Part shown: piece by piece, positions 20,095 to 31,163 of the stretch
Layout: each line of letters begins with the position of its first letter
How positions within the stretch are numbered: the stretch's first letter is position 1
Source of the DNA: Corticium candelabrum
Taxonomy: Eukaryota > Porifera > Homoscleromorpha > Homosclerophorida > Plakinidae
Length of the DNA stretch: 64,000 nt
Assembly: GCF_963422355.1 (NCBI RefSeq)
Contig: NC_085091.1
Span: forward strand, 4,013,523 to 4,077,522
Direction of reading: 5' to 3'
Program-made: the position numbers and the translations under genes
The notes under the pieces: generated by a model
What the model was told of the DNA's origin: nothing
Database searches by the model: none
Seen by the model: the letters and a program-made list of their open reading frames with translations, nothing else

Positions 20095-20785
20095 CGCTGC
20101 AACTCGTGAAATATCGCACGGAACAAGACTCTGCAACTGCATGCAGCTGAACGTTCAGGCTAACTTATCGTCTAAGTTTGGCGGTCTCAAGGGCAGCGGT
20201 TTTAGTGCAGCTGACATTTTGGCGGTAGCAGTTTGAGATTTGCCACATGTAAACGTGGACCGGAAGTGGCATGTCAATGTTCTTTTGTTGCTATAACTGT
20301 TTTAGTCTTTGTCTTAGCAGGATTTTTTTGTAATTAATTAGTGTCACATGATTTTTGAATAGGTTGAAGTTTGTTTATTGATTAAAATGGCAAAACAATT
20401 CAAATTGTGATGACATGTGCGAAATCAATGCGCAAAAACAGATGATTCGCCTTTTTTTCACGATGTTGATAAAAGGACCCACAAAATTGCTTTCACTCTC
20501 TACTACAGAGCATTCTTAGATGGTGTGCCAAGAATGAGCATCCAAGAGCAATGAACGTGTACAAAGACAAGAAAAGTAGGAATGGCCGTCTTCTTCAAAG
20601 CAAACTAGATGCGCAGTAGGTAGTAAGTACAGCTGCAGTCTTGAACTCAAGCTATGTTACATACTAACAATGGCGCAATCCATGAAAAAGAAATTCGAAA
20701 AACATTTGGTTTTGCTAGAGAAAAATTCAGTGTCAAAGTTAGACTAGACGCAAAAATGCTAGGTGTCCCTATAATTTTGACCAAG

Positions 20786-20791
<6 letters not shown>
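20095..20791. other. Spacer, no gene recognised
   Basis: No clear terminal repeats for the Tc1 copy were found here, and no other coding frame is convincing. Confidence 0.4.

Positions 20792-20834
<43 letters not shown>
20792..20834. repeat. (TA)n tract at the 3' end of copy A2
   Basis: About 20 TA units. Confidence 0.95.
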
Positions 20835-20836
<2 letters not shown>

Positions 20837-21375
20837 AAATCAAACAATCCCCCAAATCCCCCAAATCCCCAAACCAACAAGTCTTACATTACACTAGGTA
20901 TATCCCAACTATCAACGTCCTGTACTTCAAGCTGAATTCTCTTATGAATCATTCTCGAGTTATGATTCTATAATTGAATAGAAAGTTGCTGCATCATATT
21001 TTGGAAAGCCTGGTGGAATTTAAGGCCATTGACTGCTGAGGTTTTGGAAGCTATAGCTTTCAGAGTTTTGATGCTGAATAATGACCAGAGCCCCAATGTC
21101 TCAACCACTAAGGGGTAAAAGAGACCACCAGCTGCACAAACTCTGTCTTCATGGCAAATATCCTTTTGTTCTTCACCTGCCTCTGCTGCGGCTCCAGCCC
21201 TTACAGCTGATTTTGTCACATATAATGGCTGCAAAGAGTTTCTAACTGTTGCGTCGAAATAGGCAGGTCGACCCTCCAAGAAATCAGGGTGAAAACATCA
21301 CAGGACAGCTTTCAGTAGAACCATTGCACCTCATCTTCGTCATAACATCTCTGTTCTCAACCAATAAGGCCTGGA
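20835..21375 (-). pseudogene. Non-LTR retrotransposon copy A2, RLE domain
   Basis: The minus-strand frame carries EGRPAYFDATVRNSLQPLYV, FYPLVVETLGLWS and LKAIASKTSAV. One base is missing near 21290, just after the GDVF part of the RLE motif. The 3' UTR contains repeated CCCCAAATC-type runs on the plus strand (20846-20876) and ends in (TA)n. The 5' side is cut at a short TA tract (21376-21388) that is shared with copy A3. Confidence 0.75.
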
Positions 21376-21388
21376 CATATATATATAT
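21376..21388. repeat. Short (TA)n tract between A2 and A3
   Basis: CATATATATATAT separates two copies whose 5' ends face each other. Confidence 0.85.
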
Positions 21389-21840
21389 CCAAATGCCGCC
21401 CAGGTGATGTCTTCCATCCGAATTTCTTGAATGGACGGCCTGGATATTTTGACATCACTGTAAGAAACACGTTGCAACCATCTTACATTGCTCGAGTTGC
21501 TGAAACATCAGGAGTTGTTGCAGAAGCAGCAGAAATGGGCAAGGATGATTGTCACCATGCAAGAGTATCTTTGACTGGTGGTACATTTTATCCGTTGGTA
21601 GTTGAAACACTTGGCCTTTGGTCACCAGACAGTCTAGAGACTTTGAAGTCTATATCCTCAAAAGTATGTGCTGTGTTAGCTGTTCCCTTCTGGAAGGCTT
21701 TAAAGAATTTGCTAGAGCAGCTTTCTGTTAGATTATGGATTTATAACGCTAGAATGATATCTAGCCGCATACTTGCGGAAGTAGCTGAAGTCCTTAGTTG
21801 GGACTTCCCTGTATGTGAGTAGGTGTGTAAGAAATAAATA
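21389..21840 (+). pseudogene. Non-LTR retrotransposon copy A3, RLE domain
   Basis: The open frame reads CRPGDVFHPNF, NGRPGYFDITVRN, FYPLVVETLGLWSPDSLETL and YNARMISSRIL to a TAG at 21820. The RLE residues (PGD, then D in YFDITVRN) are intact. The copy begins right at the RLE motif, so it is heavily 5' truncated. (TA)n lies on both sides. Confidence 0.8.
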
Positions 21841-21853
21841 AATATATATATAT

Positions 21854-21923
<70 letters not shown>
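21841..21923. repeat. (TA)n tract at the 3' end of copy A3
   Basis: About 40 TA units with one AAA interruption near 21854. Confidence 0.95.
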
Positions 21924-21926
<3 letters not shown>

Positions 21927-23640
21927 ATCTCCAGCACCTGGCAGATTTTACTTAAGACAGACATGCAGACAAAGACAACTAATTGTCAATGTGATTGTCA
22001 TTGTTTTGGCTTATTTGAACTAACAGTGCATTTGTGTAATGTAACACCAGGAAAACAGAGGATAAATAATTAAATGACAACAAGAAAGTTACAATAGTCA
22101 CTAGTGAACAATATGATGAAAATGTAATCTGTGAAGCCAACGAGAAGTGGAATGTCAGCAAGCCAGTAATGCACTCTAGTAGTCTATTAGTTTAAGCCAT
22201 GCAGTAGTAAAGAATTGCTAGACTTCATAGCGTCTGGATTAATATACGTTTGGTTATCTGTCATTGTAATGTAAGGATGCATGTGGCCATATGAAGTTGA
22301 CACATCACGTTTGTATTTAAAAATTCCGCTGTGTGTTTCATGTTAGCAAGTGTTCATAGCATAGAACTCAAGACATTGAAAGATCGATCAGTGCATGCTA
22401 AAAAGCAGTGTGACACTAGTAATCCATATCCCCTACCACCAAAACAAGAGCTCTTAATTAATTAATAAAGATGAAGGTCGTCTAAATGATGCTAAAACAC
22501 GTGGTACATTGATTGTACATATGCTATGCAGTGTACCATGCACGTTCAAACTTGATTGGTGAGTTGTGCACTTTTGGTGACAAAAATTCTAATTTCAGCC
22601 CTAAAATGGTTTGTAACACATTTTGGACAATATACTGCAGCTTGCATGAATACTCTAAATAACTTCAGTAAAGTGGGTGGAAGAGAAAAAACAGCAAAAG
22701 GGCTTGAAGAATGCCAATAGCTATGTATAATACCAGCTAAGCAAGAAGTAAGTTAACTAGGAAACCTTTTTGACAAATCTACATGAAGTTTTACCAGTTC
22801 ATATTGTAGGATGCAACCTGCAAGTGTTTCTTTAAAGCCACAACTACCTGGATTAGCACTTGTCAAAATCAACATTTAGCTGAGTTGCACATTTGTGCAA
22901 ACTGTCAGCAAGAGTCATTAGAACTAGTGGATGCCAACAGAGTAATGGCAACATGCATATGCCATTACCATCCTTCTTTTAGTGACATCCTAGCTCAGTT
23001 GGAGGACGTACGTCAGTAATACCAGCAAAATCACCTCCTTGCAAACTTACCTTCTCCTTAATTTTTAGGCATTTACTCAGGAGATTAACTTAAGAAACAG
23101 AAGATGATGTGGGAGATAAATGAACAAGCTGGCGTTGACTTGCATAGTTGTGTTGTGTTGTCTTGTGTTGTCTTGTATAATTCCTAGTTCCCCTTTTAAT
23201 ACTGAAATGGATAATCATACAATCTTGATCCAAACTTTGTGGCATCATTTTTCTGGTGCCTTCTTTCTTCTCTGAAGTATATATACAACAATTGGTGGCA
23301 AATAGGTACATATAGGAACAGTCATGATGCGGCTTTAGTGTTTTACAAGTGAAGCCAATACTAAATAACTGAGATGATGATATTGCCCATTCACTATCTG
23401 GTCTATTAATTGGTACGTAGGAGTGAACAGAACAATATCAAGCTGAAGAAGATATCGATGCAATTGACATAACTCTTATTTTCCCTTGCTGATTACAAGT
23501 AACCTAAATGACTTCAATGGTACGGTGTTGATCGATGCTCTAGAAGCTACCTAAAATTAATATATGTCAATAAAGCAATAGCATAGTAGGTATGTATTTT
23601 ATGGTTACCTTTAGTATTACATTTGTTCCTGCTAATTATA

Positions 23641-23643
<3 letters not shown>
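21924..23643. other. 1.7-kb stretch without a recognised gene
   Basis: I looked for coding frames, TIRs and retrotransposon motifs and found nothing I can support. Confidence 0.4.

Positions 23644-23694
<51 letters not shown>
23644..23694. repeat. (TA)n tract at the 5' side of copy A4
   Basis: About 25 TA units, directly joined to the first base of A4. Confidence 0.95.
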
Positions 23695-23696
<2 letters not shown>

Positions 23697-24328
23697 CCAA
23701 ACGCTGTACGCTGCCCATGTGGTCAATTGATTGACAAATTTGGTGATCATCTTCTCGGCTGTCGTAAGAACTAGTTGAGATCAAAACGTCACGATGCTTT
23801 GAGGGACACCATCTATAATGCGCTGTTGATAGATGACAAAGGGACTTTACTAGAACAGAGATTTTCGTCACAGAATAACAATCGCCCTGGTGATGTTTAC
23901 CATCCCAACTTTCTGTTTGGACGTCCTGCCTATTTTGACCTTACCATCCGTAACACAGTCCAATTGAAATTTGTTGCCAACAGTGCAAATTCTGCCGGTT
24001 CAGATGCAGCAGCAGGTGAAGTTGAAAAAGATCTCAAGTACCAAGAAGCAGTCGCTGCATGACAGTGGTGCCTTGTTCTTCCCACTAGCAGTGGAAACGT
24101 ATGGTTGTTGGACTCCTGCTAGTCTAGATACTATTAAAACTATTGCGTCTAAAGTAGTGACTGCGACTAGTATTCCTTTTACACAAACGTATTCTAATTT
24201 ACTGCAACAATTGTCTGTTAATTTGTGGAAATTTAATGCTCGTATGATACAAAGTAGATTAATGTTAGATGCTGATGTAATTGCTTGGGATTTGCCGGTT
24301 TTGTCTGTTAGTAGTTTGTTATAAAATA

Positions 24329-24331
<3 letters not shown>
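23695..24331 (+). pseudogene. Non-LTR retrotransposon copy A4: zinc finger and RLE domain
   Basis: The frame leaves the TA tract as NPNAVRCPCGQLIDKFG and DHLLGC, a CCHC zinc motif, then a TAG at 23773, then KRHDALRDTIYNALL, NNRPGDVYHPNF and GRPAYFDLTIRN. A frameshift near 24055 moves the C-terminal part (FFPLAVETYGCWTPASLDT, LLQQLSVNLWKFNARMI) to another frame, ending at 24324. Two defects are enough to kill it. (TA)n is on both sides. Confidence 0.85.

Positions 24332-24388
<57 letters not shown>
24332..24388. repeat. (TA)n tract at the 3' end of copy A4
   Basis: About 27 TA units directly after the stop and AAAATATAAT. Confidence 0.95.
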
Positions 24389-24389
<1 letters not shown>

Positions 24390-24960
24390 CCTGACGGCAT
24401 GGCATTGTGTATGTCTCACATCAGTCTTATAGGAAATGTTTTGCCAATATATTCATACTAACCAACCCTCAACTACTAGTACATATGCAAGCAATGTAAG
24501 TCAACGCAAGTATCATATTTCATTGCTTACACTCGATCCGAACACCTGGTAGCTTGTTCGTTTCTCTGAACAAAGGAAAGAATCAGTATCAAGTTACACA
24601 ACCAGGTGCAAAAAACGAGAGCTGTGGGTTCTTGAGATGGATGAGGACTCTAACTCACGCCGCAGCCATTACTAAGACAAATCCTTCCACTGCATGCGCT
24701 TGATATTGTCGCACAATTTGCCATTGTCACACAGCCTAGGTATCTATGCATTTTGCTTGTCTAGTTGTGCAACTACATACTCACCCACACATCTAGATAT
24801 ATACGTACATGCACATGCAGTACGCACCTGCTCTAGTCGAGATTACCACATGCTGCATTTGCATAGCCAGTTTACTGGCATTCCTAAACGGACAAATCTT
24901 ATCGCAAAATAACAGAAAATTGTCGCATTTCTATTGGACAATTGATGACTCACGGTTGCT
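24389..24960. other. Upstream region of the vWA/LamG gene
   Basis: No coding frame recognised. It includes the distal promoter of the gene starting at 25097. Confidence 0.4.
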
Positions 24961-24965
24961 CGATC

Positions 24966-25009
24966 AGCCAATTAGAGTAGTCCCCTACGTAGGGTCGGGT
25001 GACTATAAA
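24966..25009 (+). promoter_or_regulatory. Candidate core promoter (CCAAT and TATA boxes)
   Basis: AGCCAATTA near 24967 and TATAAA at 25004-25009 lie about 130 and 90 bp before the ATG at 25097. Position and order suit a core promoter. Confidence 0.45.
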
Positions 25010-25096
25010 CTTCTGGAGTGATCCAATCTCTTTCATTCCACCACCGTCTGCTGTAAGGTCGAGTTGGGAGTGCGGTCGAGTGGATACACGTTGCTC

Positions 25097-25157
25097 ATGG
25101 CAGGAGCTATCATCTTTTCTGCAATTTTTGTTAGTGCATTTGCCCTAGCTGCGTCAG
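25097..25157 (+). CDS. Exon 1 of the vWA/LamG gene: signal peptide
   Basis: The ATG at 25097 starts MAGAIIFSAIFVSAFALAAS, a short N-region, a strongly hydrophobic core and small residues suited to signal-peptidase cleavage. The exon ends GCG TCA G|GTAACA, phase 1. The whole gene, reconstructed from splice sites and domain content, spans 25097-61090 and would encode a secreted or pericellular protein of about 1,070 residues plus one missing exon. Its order is signal peptide, cysteine-rich segment, vWA, VWC-like segment, vWA, linker and laminin-G. vWA and LamG domains bind protein or glycan ligands in extracellular matrix. Confidence 0.75.
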
Positions 25158-25235
25158 GTAACACCCTAGCACTACCACGTTGTTACTAAGTTACTAGTCT
25201 ACCCCTGCGACGACGTTAACTGTAATGTTTTGCAG

Positions 25236-25295
25236 GTCTGCTAGTCGCAGAGCAATGTCCTCCATGCATTGAAAAGCCTGGGCTGCCGTACTGCG
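25236..25295 (+). CDS. Exon 2 of the vWA/LamG gene
   Basis: TTTGCAG|GTCTGC to TACTGCG|GTAAGG. Sixty bases, phase 1 on both sides, coding a short cysteine-containing segment (EQCPPCIEKPGLPYC). Symmetrical phase 1-1 exons are typical of shuffled extracellular modules. Confidence 0.7.
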
Positions 25296-25576
25296 GTAAG
25301 GAACTGCTTGAATGGTCAATCATGATCACGTACGCAACTAACTAGTCTCGTGTAGCCGTCTTTATATTCTTCCCACATCGCAAGCAGACAGCGCTATGCG
25401 GAGTCCAACGTCCGTCTGCGTTGCACTAACGAGCGCGTTCCGGCTCTCGGATATCAATCTACGTTGTAACTACATACAGCGTTCTCGCGACAATAATGCT
25501 ACTTTTTGAATTTATCTATCTTAATTAATTAATGTGTTCCTATTTGCCTACCTCTGACGTGTGCGTTTTCGTCTAG

Positions 25577-25738
25577 TGTGCAAAGTTGCTAGATGGGAGT
25601 ACAAGGAGGGAGAAGTGATGCTGCTGAGTGAGCTCGATAAGAATCATGTGTTGCTGAGCGAAACCGAGTGCACGTGTGTACGCCCTGATCGTGTTGACAG
25701 TGAGAAGGAAACCATGCAAAACGTCAATGCTCGAGACG
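25577..25738 (+). CDS. Exon 3 of the vWA/LamG gene
   Basis: TCGTCTAG|TGTGC to CGAGACG|GTAAGG, 162 bases, phase 1-1. It reads VCKVARWEYKEGEVMLL and ECTCVRPDR. The C...EY.EGE pattern is reminiscent of the start of von Willebrand factor C repeats but is too short for a firm call. Confidence 0.7.
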
Positions 25739-26120
25739 GTAAGGCTGCTGCCGCTGATGCTTCCCTGTATACTCTGGTAATTAAACAACGCAGTGAAGGC
25801 ACGCGGACTGCGTAGATATAACGCGCGTACAGAATCGGTTGGAGTGGTTAACTACGTCACAGGTGGAGGTAGTGTACATATGTACTTAAGTCACGAAAAC
25901 AAACTCGTCTAGACTGTCATAAAGACGCCCATACAACAGCACAACACAACACTTGCTAAGAGAGAGCCAGCCTGTCCCACAACGTGCACCATTGCAAGCT
26001 ATTAACATTTTGGTTCTGCTCTCCCCCTAATTGCTTAATTAATTAGCGGGTTGCAGGTTGGGAGCTAGGGTAAACTGGGAATGTCATTGGTGTATGTACT
26101 ATTCTATATTTGTCATGCAG

Positions 26121-26192
26121 GTGGATTAACAGGTGTTCAAAGGGAAACTAAACATATTTTGGAGTCTCATACTTTGGGAGTCTCACCAGATG
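26121..26192 (+). CDS. Possible exon 4 of the vWA/LamG gene
   Basis: CATGCAG|GTGG to GATG|GTGATG, 72 bases, phase 1-1, reading GGLTGVQRETKHILESHTLG. Frame and splice phase fit the neighbours, but there is no domain match. The donor is weaker than the others. Confidence 0.4.
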
Positions 26193-26355
26193 GTGATGTA
26201 AACATAGAGTGTCATTTGAAGTGAACTTTCTGCATACCATATTTCCAAAGTTTAATGAATCCGAAAAGTAACGAAATGCATGTTTTGTACGGTTTTTATG
26301 ACTGCAAAGGTTTAATTTTTTGTTAATGCTAAAGAAAATGTCAGCAACACCTCAG

Positions 26356-26502
26356 ATTTAGTGCAAGGTGTTACAGAGAACTCTCACCAAATACTAAAAT
26401 TTGTTGAAAGAAAGATACAAGGCCTGGTATCTTCCTGCAGGAAACCTACTGTCCGGACAGCTACAGAAGCAGAGAATCAGCAACGAGTTCAGACGATTCC
26501 CT
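26356..26502 (+). CDS. Probable exon 5 of the vWA/LamG gene
   Basis: ACCTCAG|ATTTAG to ATTCCCT|GTATGT, 147 bases, phase 1-1. It encodes a polar, helical-looking segment (NSHQILKFVERKIQGLV). The final T joins GT of the next exon to make a cysteine codon. Confidence 0.5.
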
Positions 26503-28067
26503 GTATGTACACAAAGTCTTACTCTCTCGAAGTAACTACTTTAGGTTTAACCATACCAAGTGCTCCTAATGCACTCAAAATTCAGCGAGACATGATCTAT
26601 GAACTAATCTAAGAAGGGTCTCCTTCTGAGGTTGTATTGCTACAGTCAATACTTGCGTGATAACTTTGGGGTCCCAGTTTGCTTTAGTCAATAAATCACA
26701 ACTTGACGCCATATGTCTCACAATCCTTACCTTGAAATGTGCACAGATATCGGTCTTCCTTGCTAACCAACAATCAGAGTTACGCTTATGCCACATAGGG
26801 TACTAAACACGCCTACGCAGGTACTTTCAATGCTTTGTTTCTTTGTTACAGTAAACTTCTGCAGTAAACGGTTGCAAAGGGTTGTGTCATGAAGTGACAG
26901 CTTTCGTCTGAGAGATAGTAGTTGATTTTGGTGAGAGTTCCCCTTTAATTGAGGCCTACATGAGCACTGCTGACAGCATGCTCAATGTCAGTAAGCCTAG
27001 ATGCACTGTACAATAATTATTGTAATTGTAATCTTAGCAACAAATAATTAACATACTCTCACATGGAACAAAGATGGTATATGGTGGCAGAGAATGTGGG
27101 AGTGGCAGCCACTTAAGCTATTGATAGATCGAAATACTGCTGGTCTGAAGGTAGATAACACATAAGTAGACTGTCAGAACTAAGAAGATGGCTAAGAAGA
27201 ACAGCTAGATGAGGAACCTAGATATAGAGATTAGTATCACTATGCATGCATGTATACACTAAATGCCTGCATTTACCTTTAACACTTTTTTGCTATTCCT
27301 AACAACTGCCTAAGACGTCTCTCCTTACTTTATTTTCCAAAAATTAACAAACAGGTTGAAAAGTTGTAGAATTTTGGTATGCATTTGATTTGTTAAATTT
27401 TGGAAAATACGGTATATACTATATACCACTTTCTACTATTATGATAATTATAGAACAAACAGCATACATATGGGAATACATATAGGTATTTAAATGGATG
27501 CAAGGAAATTGAATGAGATTCTCTGGGATGTGACAGGTATCATGTAACTTTGTAATATCTGAACGTTTAGGTTATTGTAATGTCATCAACAGTGTGAAAG
27601 TCTAGTGCACCAGTCAGTGTTTCTGCATTGTCGAATTGCTTTGACTGGGTTGGAACAAAATATTTGCATGAATATTAAGTTGGTAAACCTGTTACTGTTG
27701 TTGGTATCTGCTAACTTGAGTATTAACAGCCGTGGAAAGAACTCTAGAAGCCTTTCACAATGCCTTGCTAATTAAGGATTAATTTACAGGAATAGTGCAA
27801 TAGGGATGTAAACAGATACTGCAAGTGTACTACTTTTGCTTCACTGCATGGTGGACCATGAACAATTAATTTGAAGGCTGCATCTCTACATGGTGTAGAA
27901 AGATTTGCTGATGATGCCATCTGCAATGGGGATAGGTTGATAGTTAGGACGAACCATGTGCACAGGCAGGCAAATAGTAGGACGTTGGCCGTAACTGTAG
28001 ATACAAGTAGTGCATTTATATGCATAATTTTTTACTGTCAACAGTTGTACATGTTGCTGTGTGTCAG
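26503..28067 (+). other. Intron of the vWA/LamG gene
   Basis: 1.6 kb with no recognised repeat or exon. Confidence 0.4.
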
Positions 28068-28997
28068 GTCGATTTCGTCGTCAAGCTGATGCATGTCAAC
28101 CAAGTCGTACCCTTTTAGTTTTACAACGAAGCGATGGGGCAACAGTAACAAAGGCAGACATCTGCTTTGTAGTGGATGAATCGGGTTCAATGGTGCAGGA
28201 ACACAGATGGCTTGTAGACACTGTCGCGGAACTGGATAAAAAACTAAGAGGTGAAGGGTTACAAGAAATCCGTTACTGCCTTATTGGTTATGGCGCAAGA
28301 GAACATCTACTGGGAAGTTTTATTATAAATGGGGGCAAATTACAAGATGTCAAGAATGGTATTAGAAGTCTTCTACAGACTGGAAAGGTAGAGGATGGAT
28401 ATGCTGCAATGTATCTTGCATTCAGCAACAACGGCAGCTTCACATTCACTACTGGTGCTGATGCTAGTAGAGTTATTGTGTTGGTTACAGATGAGGATCG
28501 AGACAACTTAGCTGATATGCTGCCTGAGAACGTTAAGCTTGATTATGAAGAGATGCTTAATTATTTAACGACCAATGACGTAATTCTGAATGTTGTGGTC
28601 AACCAATATTTCAAAGATACAAACAGGACGGACAGCTTAACGGAGGAGTTTGCATTTGGCATGGATTACCTGAATCGATCCTATTTCCTAAGTCAAAGAA
28701 ATTATACGAGAATTGAAACTCAAACAGCATATCCAGTACATGATGGTGGCTACGGTACTACACTGACAGATTATGTCAATATGGCATTAAAAACGAATGG
28801 ATCAGCTTGGGATCTGAAGCAGCTGAGAAGTGGCACGACAGAACAAGTTGCTGCATTTACAGATGCATTCATTGACATGAAAGTTGAAGAAATCATTACA
28901 CGTACTTTTGAAACATGTCGGGTGTGTGACTGTTCGAATGGGGAGCATGTTTGCAGGGAAGATGACCAAATACCAAGAGATCAATGCAAAATTGAAG
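28068..28997 (+). CDS. Exon with first vWA domain
   Basis: GTGTGTCAG|GTCG to ATTGAAG|GTAAGG, 930 bases, phase 1-1, 310 residues. After a basic stretch the frame gives ADICFVVDESGSMVQEH, in which DESGS is a complete DxSxS metal-ion-dependent adhesion site. It continues with GKVEDGYAA and RVIVLVTDEDRDNL, where the TD supplies the distal MIDAS aspartate. A conserved GYGTTLTDYVNMALK / SAWDLKQLR segment follows and recurs in the second vWA exon. The exon closes with a short cysteine-rich run (CRVCDCSNGEHVCREDD) like a partial VWC repeat. One large exon per vWA module is unusual in vertebrates but common in invertebrate genes. Confidence 0.9.
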
Positions 28998-29281
28998 GTA
29001 AGGTGAAACATTGTTGCAACACCTGGTAGGCAACTTATCTCTACACTGTATAATAGACATCATAATCATTTTGCTTATATGCATAATACTTTCCATTTGT
29101 TCTATTTACAGTCATGACTTTGTTTAAGAGTATGTTCACAGATTCTACCTTTTTCACACAGGAAGCTTTGTGGATTAATTAGCAGATGTTTTTATTGCTT
29201 ATGTTTTGTGCAGGGTTGCCACACCTACAAATTTTTGCTGCAAAAAGCGAATTATGAAAGTTACGGGTGGTTCTACAAATA

Positions 29282-29793
29282 CAGTAGTGGACAAATGTAT
29301 TTGCCCCGTAGTTTTTTTGTTGATTTTTCATCATATTCTGGCCTACAGAATGGAAATAAGTGCTGATATGAGGATAAATTGATGAGTTAGTTTGTTTTCA
29401 AAGGTTGGAATATTGTTTATGTTGAATATGCTTTGATAAGTTGTAATGTAAACTTAATTGGCTTTTAACTCGGTTGTAACGATAATCTTAAAATTGCAAC
29501 AACCAACTGATTTAGACTCAATTCTGTACCAATTAGCACTATTGTGGGTCAAAATGTCCAATTTCAGTCACTATAGTAATCATAAATGGCATTCTCTGAA
29601 CCGGTTTCAAAAACTGTATTGAGTCCTATCACCGGCAGAGGAATATTTTGAAGTATTTCATATCATTGTATTCTCAGATGTTGGTTCTAATTATTCGTCA
29701 GGTCACTACTGACCAACCCACCTAGGTTAAAACACAAACATCCTGAAAAACCTTTGAAATTTCTTGCCCAGCAAATACTTTTGTCCACTGCTG
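29282..29793. mobile_element. Tc1/mariner-type MITE
   Basis: Left end CAGTAGTGGACAAATGTATT and right end (inverted) CAGCAGTGGACAAAAGTATT, about 24 bp of inverted repeat, flanked by TA on both sides (29280-29281 and 29794-29795). It is 512 bp and non-coding. Confidence 0.85.
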
Positions 29794-30080
29794 TATATAG
29801 ATCGTGGGATAAGTCCTAGCTATCTCATGAGCACAGCGTCTCCAAACTGCGTGTAGAATGTTTTATTTGTCTTTATGCCCAGTTTACTGTTTGCAGAACG
29901 GTTTCTGAAATCTGAGACCGTAGTTTTGTGATCAAGCATCATGTTGACCACATTGTGGTGACCTTTTGTGTGATTCCCGGACTTCGCGAGACTATAAAAC
30001 CAAACCTAAGAAAATTTGGAGGCATCTAGAATATATCTTAGCTAAGACATTAGTAGCTTCTTCTTATGGAGGATTATAAG

Positions 30081-31163
30081 CAGGGTTCAAAAACCGGTCG
30101 CCAAGTTGCCAAAGGCGATCTCTGTCACAGGAATGGTGACTAGTCAAGCCTAGGAAGTCGCCATGCCGTAGGAATGGTAAATTATGACGAATGTAGACTT
30201 TTCAGATTTCCGTAGTAGGAGCTTGAAAACTAGGAGGCGTAATCTGGGTACACAGAAACCTCAACTTTGCCGTCTACATGAATGTAAACTGTCCACCCGT
30301 GTGTTCCGCGATCTTAATGTGCTGAAGCATGTGCACAAGGAATGACACTTACCTGCACCGGGGTAACACTTAGGTGATAGGCTCGATTTTGACTAGCTTC
30401 CCGTACAATGGCGTGCATTCATGAGCAGCACTTACCAAACTTGAAATGTGCAACAGAAGTCAAAGCCAGAGAAATTCTAGCCGAGACCAGCGAATACCAA
30501 TATTTCTGGAAGTCAGCTACTAGTTTCTTGTATCGGTTCCAACTAGATTTGCTGGCTAGTGATCTAATACCAGACAATGCTCCTGCAAATCTGCTTCCAG
30601 TAGCTGTGGGCGCAGACGGAAACTACCTCTATCTTTCTCTATCTTTGCTTTTTGCGGGGCACAAAAATTGCCATCAAGAACTACGGCTTCGCACTGTTCT
30701 TGAGCTCATGCTCAATTACATCAGTTGCTGCAAGGAATGCACTGACAAGGTGTCAATGGAGTCTGGCTTCTCTCTGCCTCACAATCTATTTGTCTAGTGT
30801 TACTTATGGTAAGAACTTCAAGTATGAGAATAACGAAATATGGCAAGTGTGCATGATGTCTGCAAAAAGAGACCGTGGCCTTAGTGTAACAAACTGTTGG
30901 TCAGGTGGTCAGTTTATAAACTTCAGAATGTTCAAACCCTTGAACCTAGATATTAATCTAGGGAATGAAGCGCCTTCTGTGCCTGCATGTAGTCATCATA
31001 CTATTGAACTAGGATGAGTGTAACAAAAAGTAAGTAGCTATAAGACTGTTTGACTAATAATTCTAAGCATCACAAGTAGGCATGGCCACATACATTTATT
31101 AAGGGGCGTGGCATAATAAGAATTGCTTTTCCAGCCAACATTTCTTCGGTTTTTCGAACCCTG
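30081..31163 (+). mobile_element. Non-autonomous OTU-carrying hAT-like element
   Basis: Left end CAGGGTTCAAAAACCGGTCG and right end (inverted) CAGGGTTCGAAAAACCGAAG. The flanking bases ATAAG (left) and ATGAG (right) look like a 5-bp duplication with one later change. The only gene inside is an OTU remnant; no transposase is present. Confidence 0.75.
30408..31017 (+). pseudogene. OTU-like gene with the catalytic cysteine lost
   Basis: The frame from the ATG at 30408 leads to LPVAVGADGNYLYLSLSLLF. This is the OTU catalytic block but with Tyr where the nucleophilic Cys should be (GNY for GNC). ELRLRTVLELMLNY follows, as in OTU genes of other transposons. A frameshift near 30720 moves the rest to another frame (ending at 31017). 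The protein could not be a protease even if translated. Confidence 0.7.
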
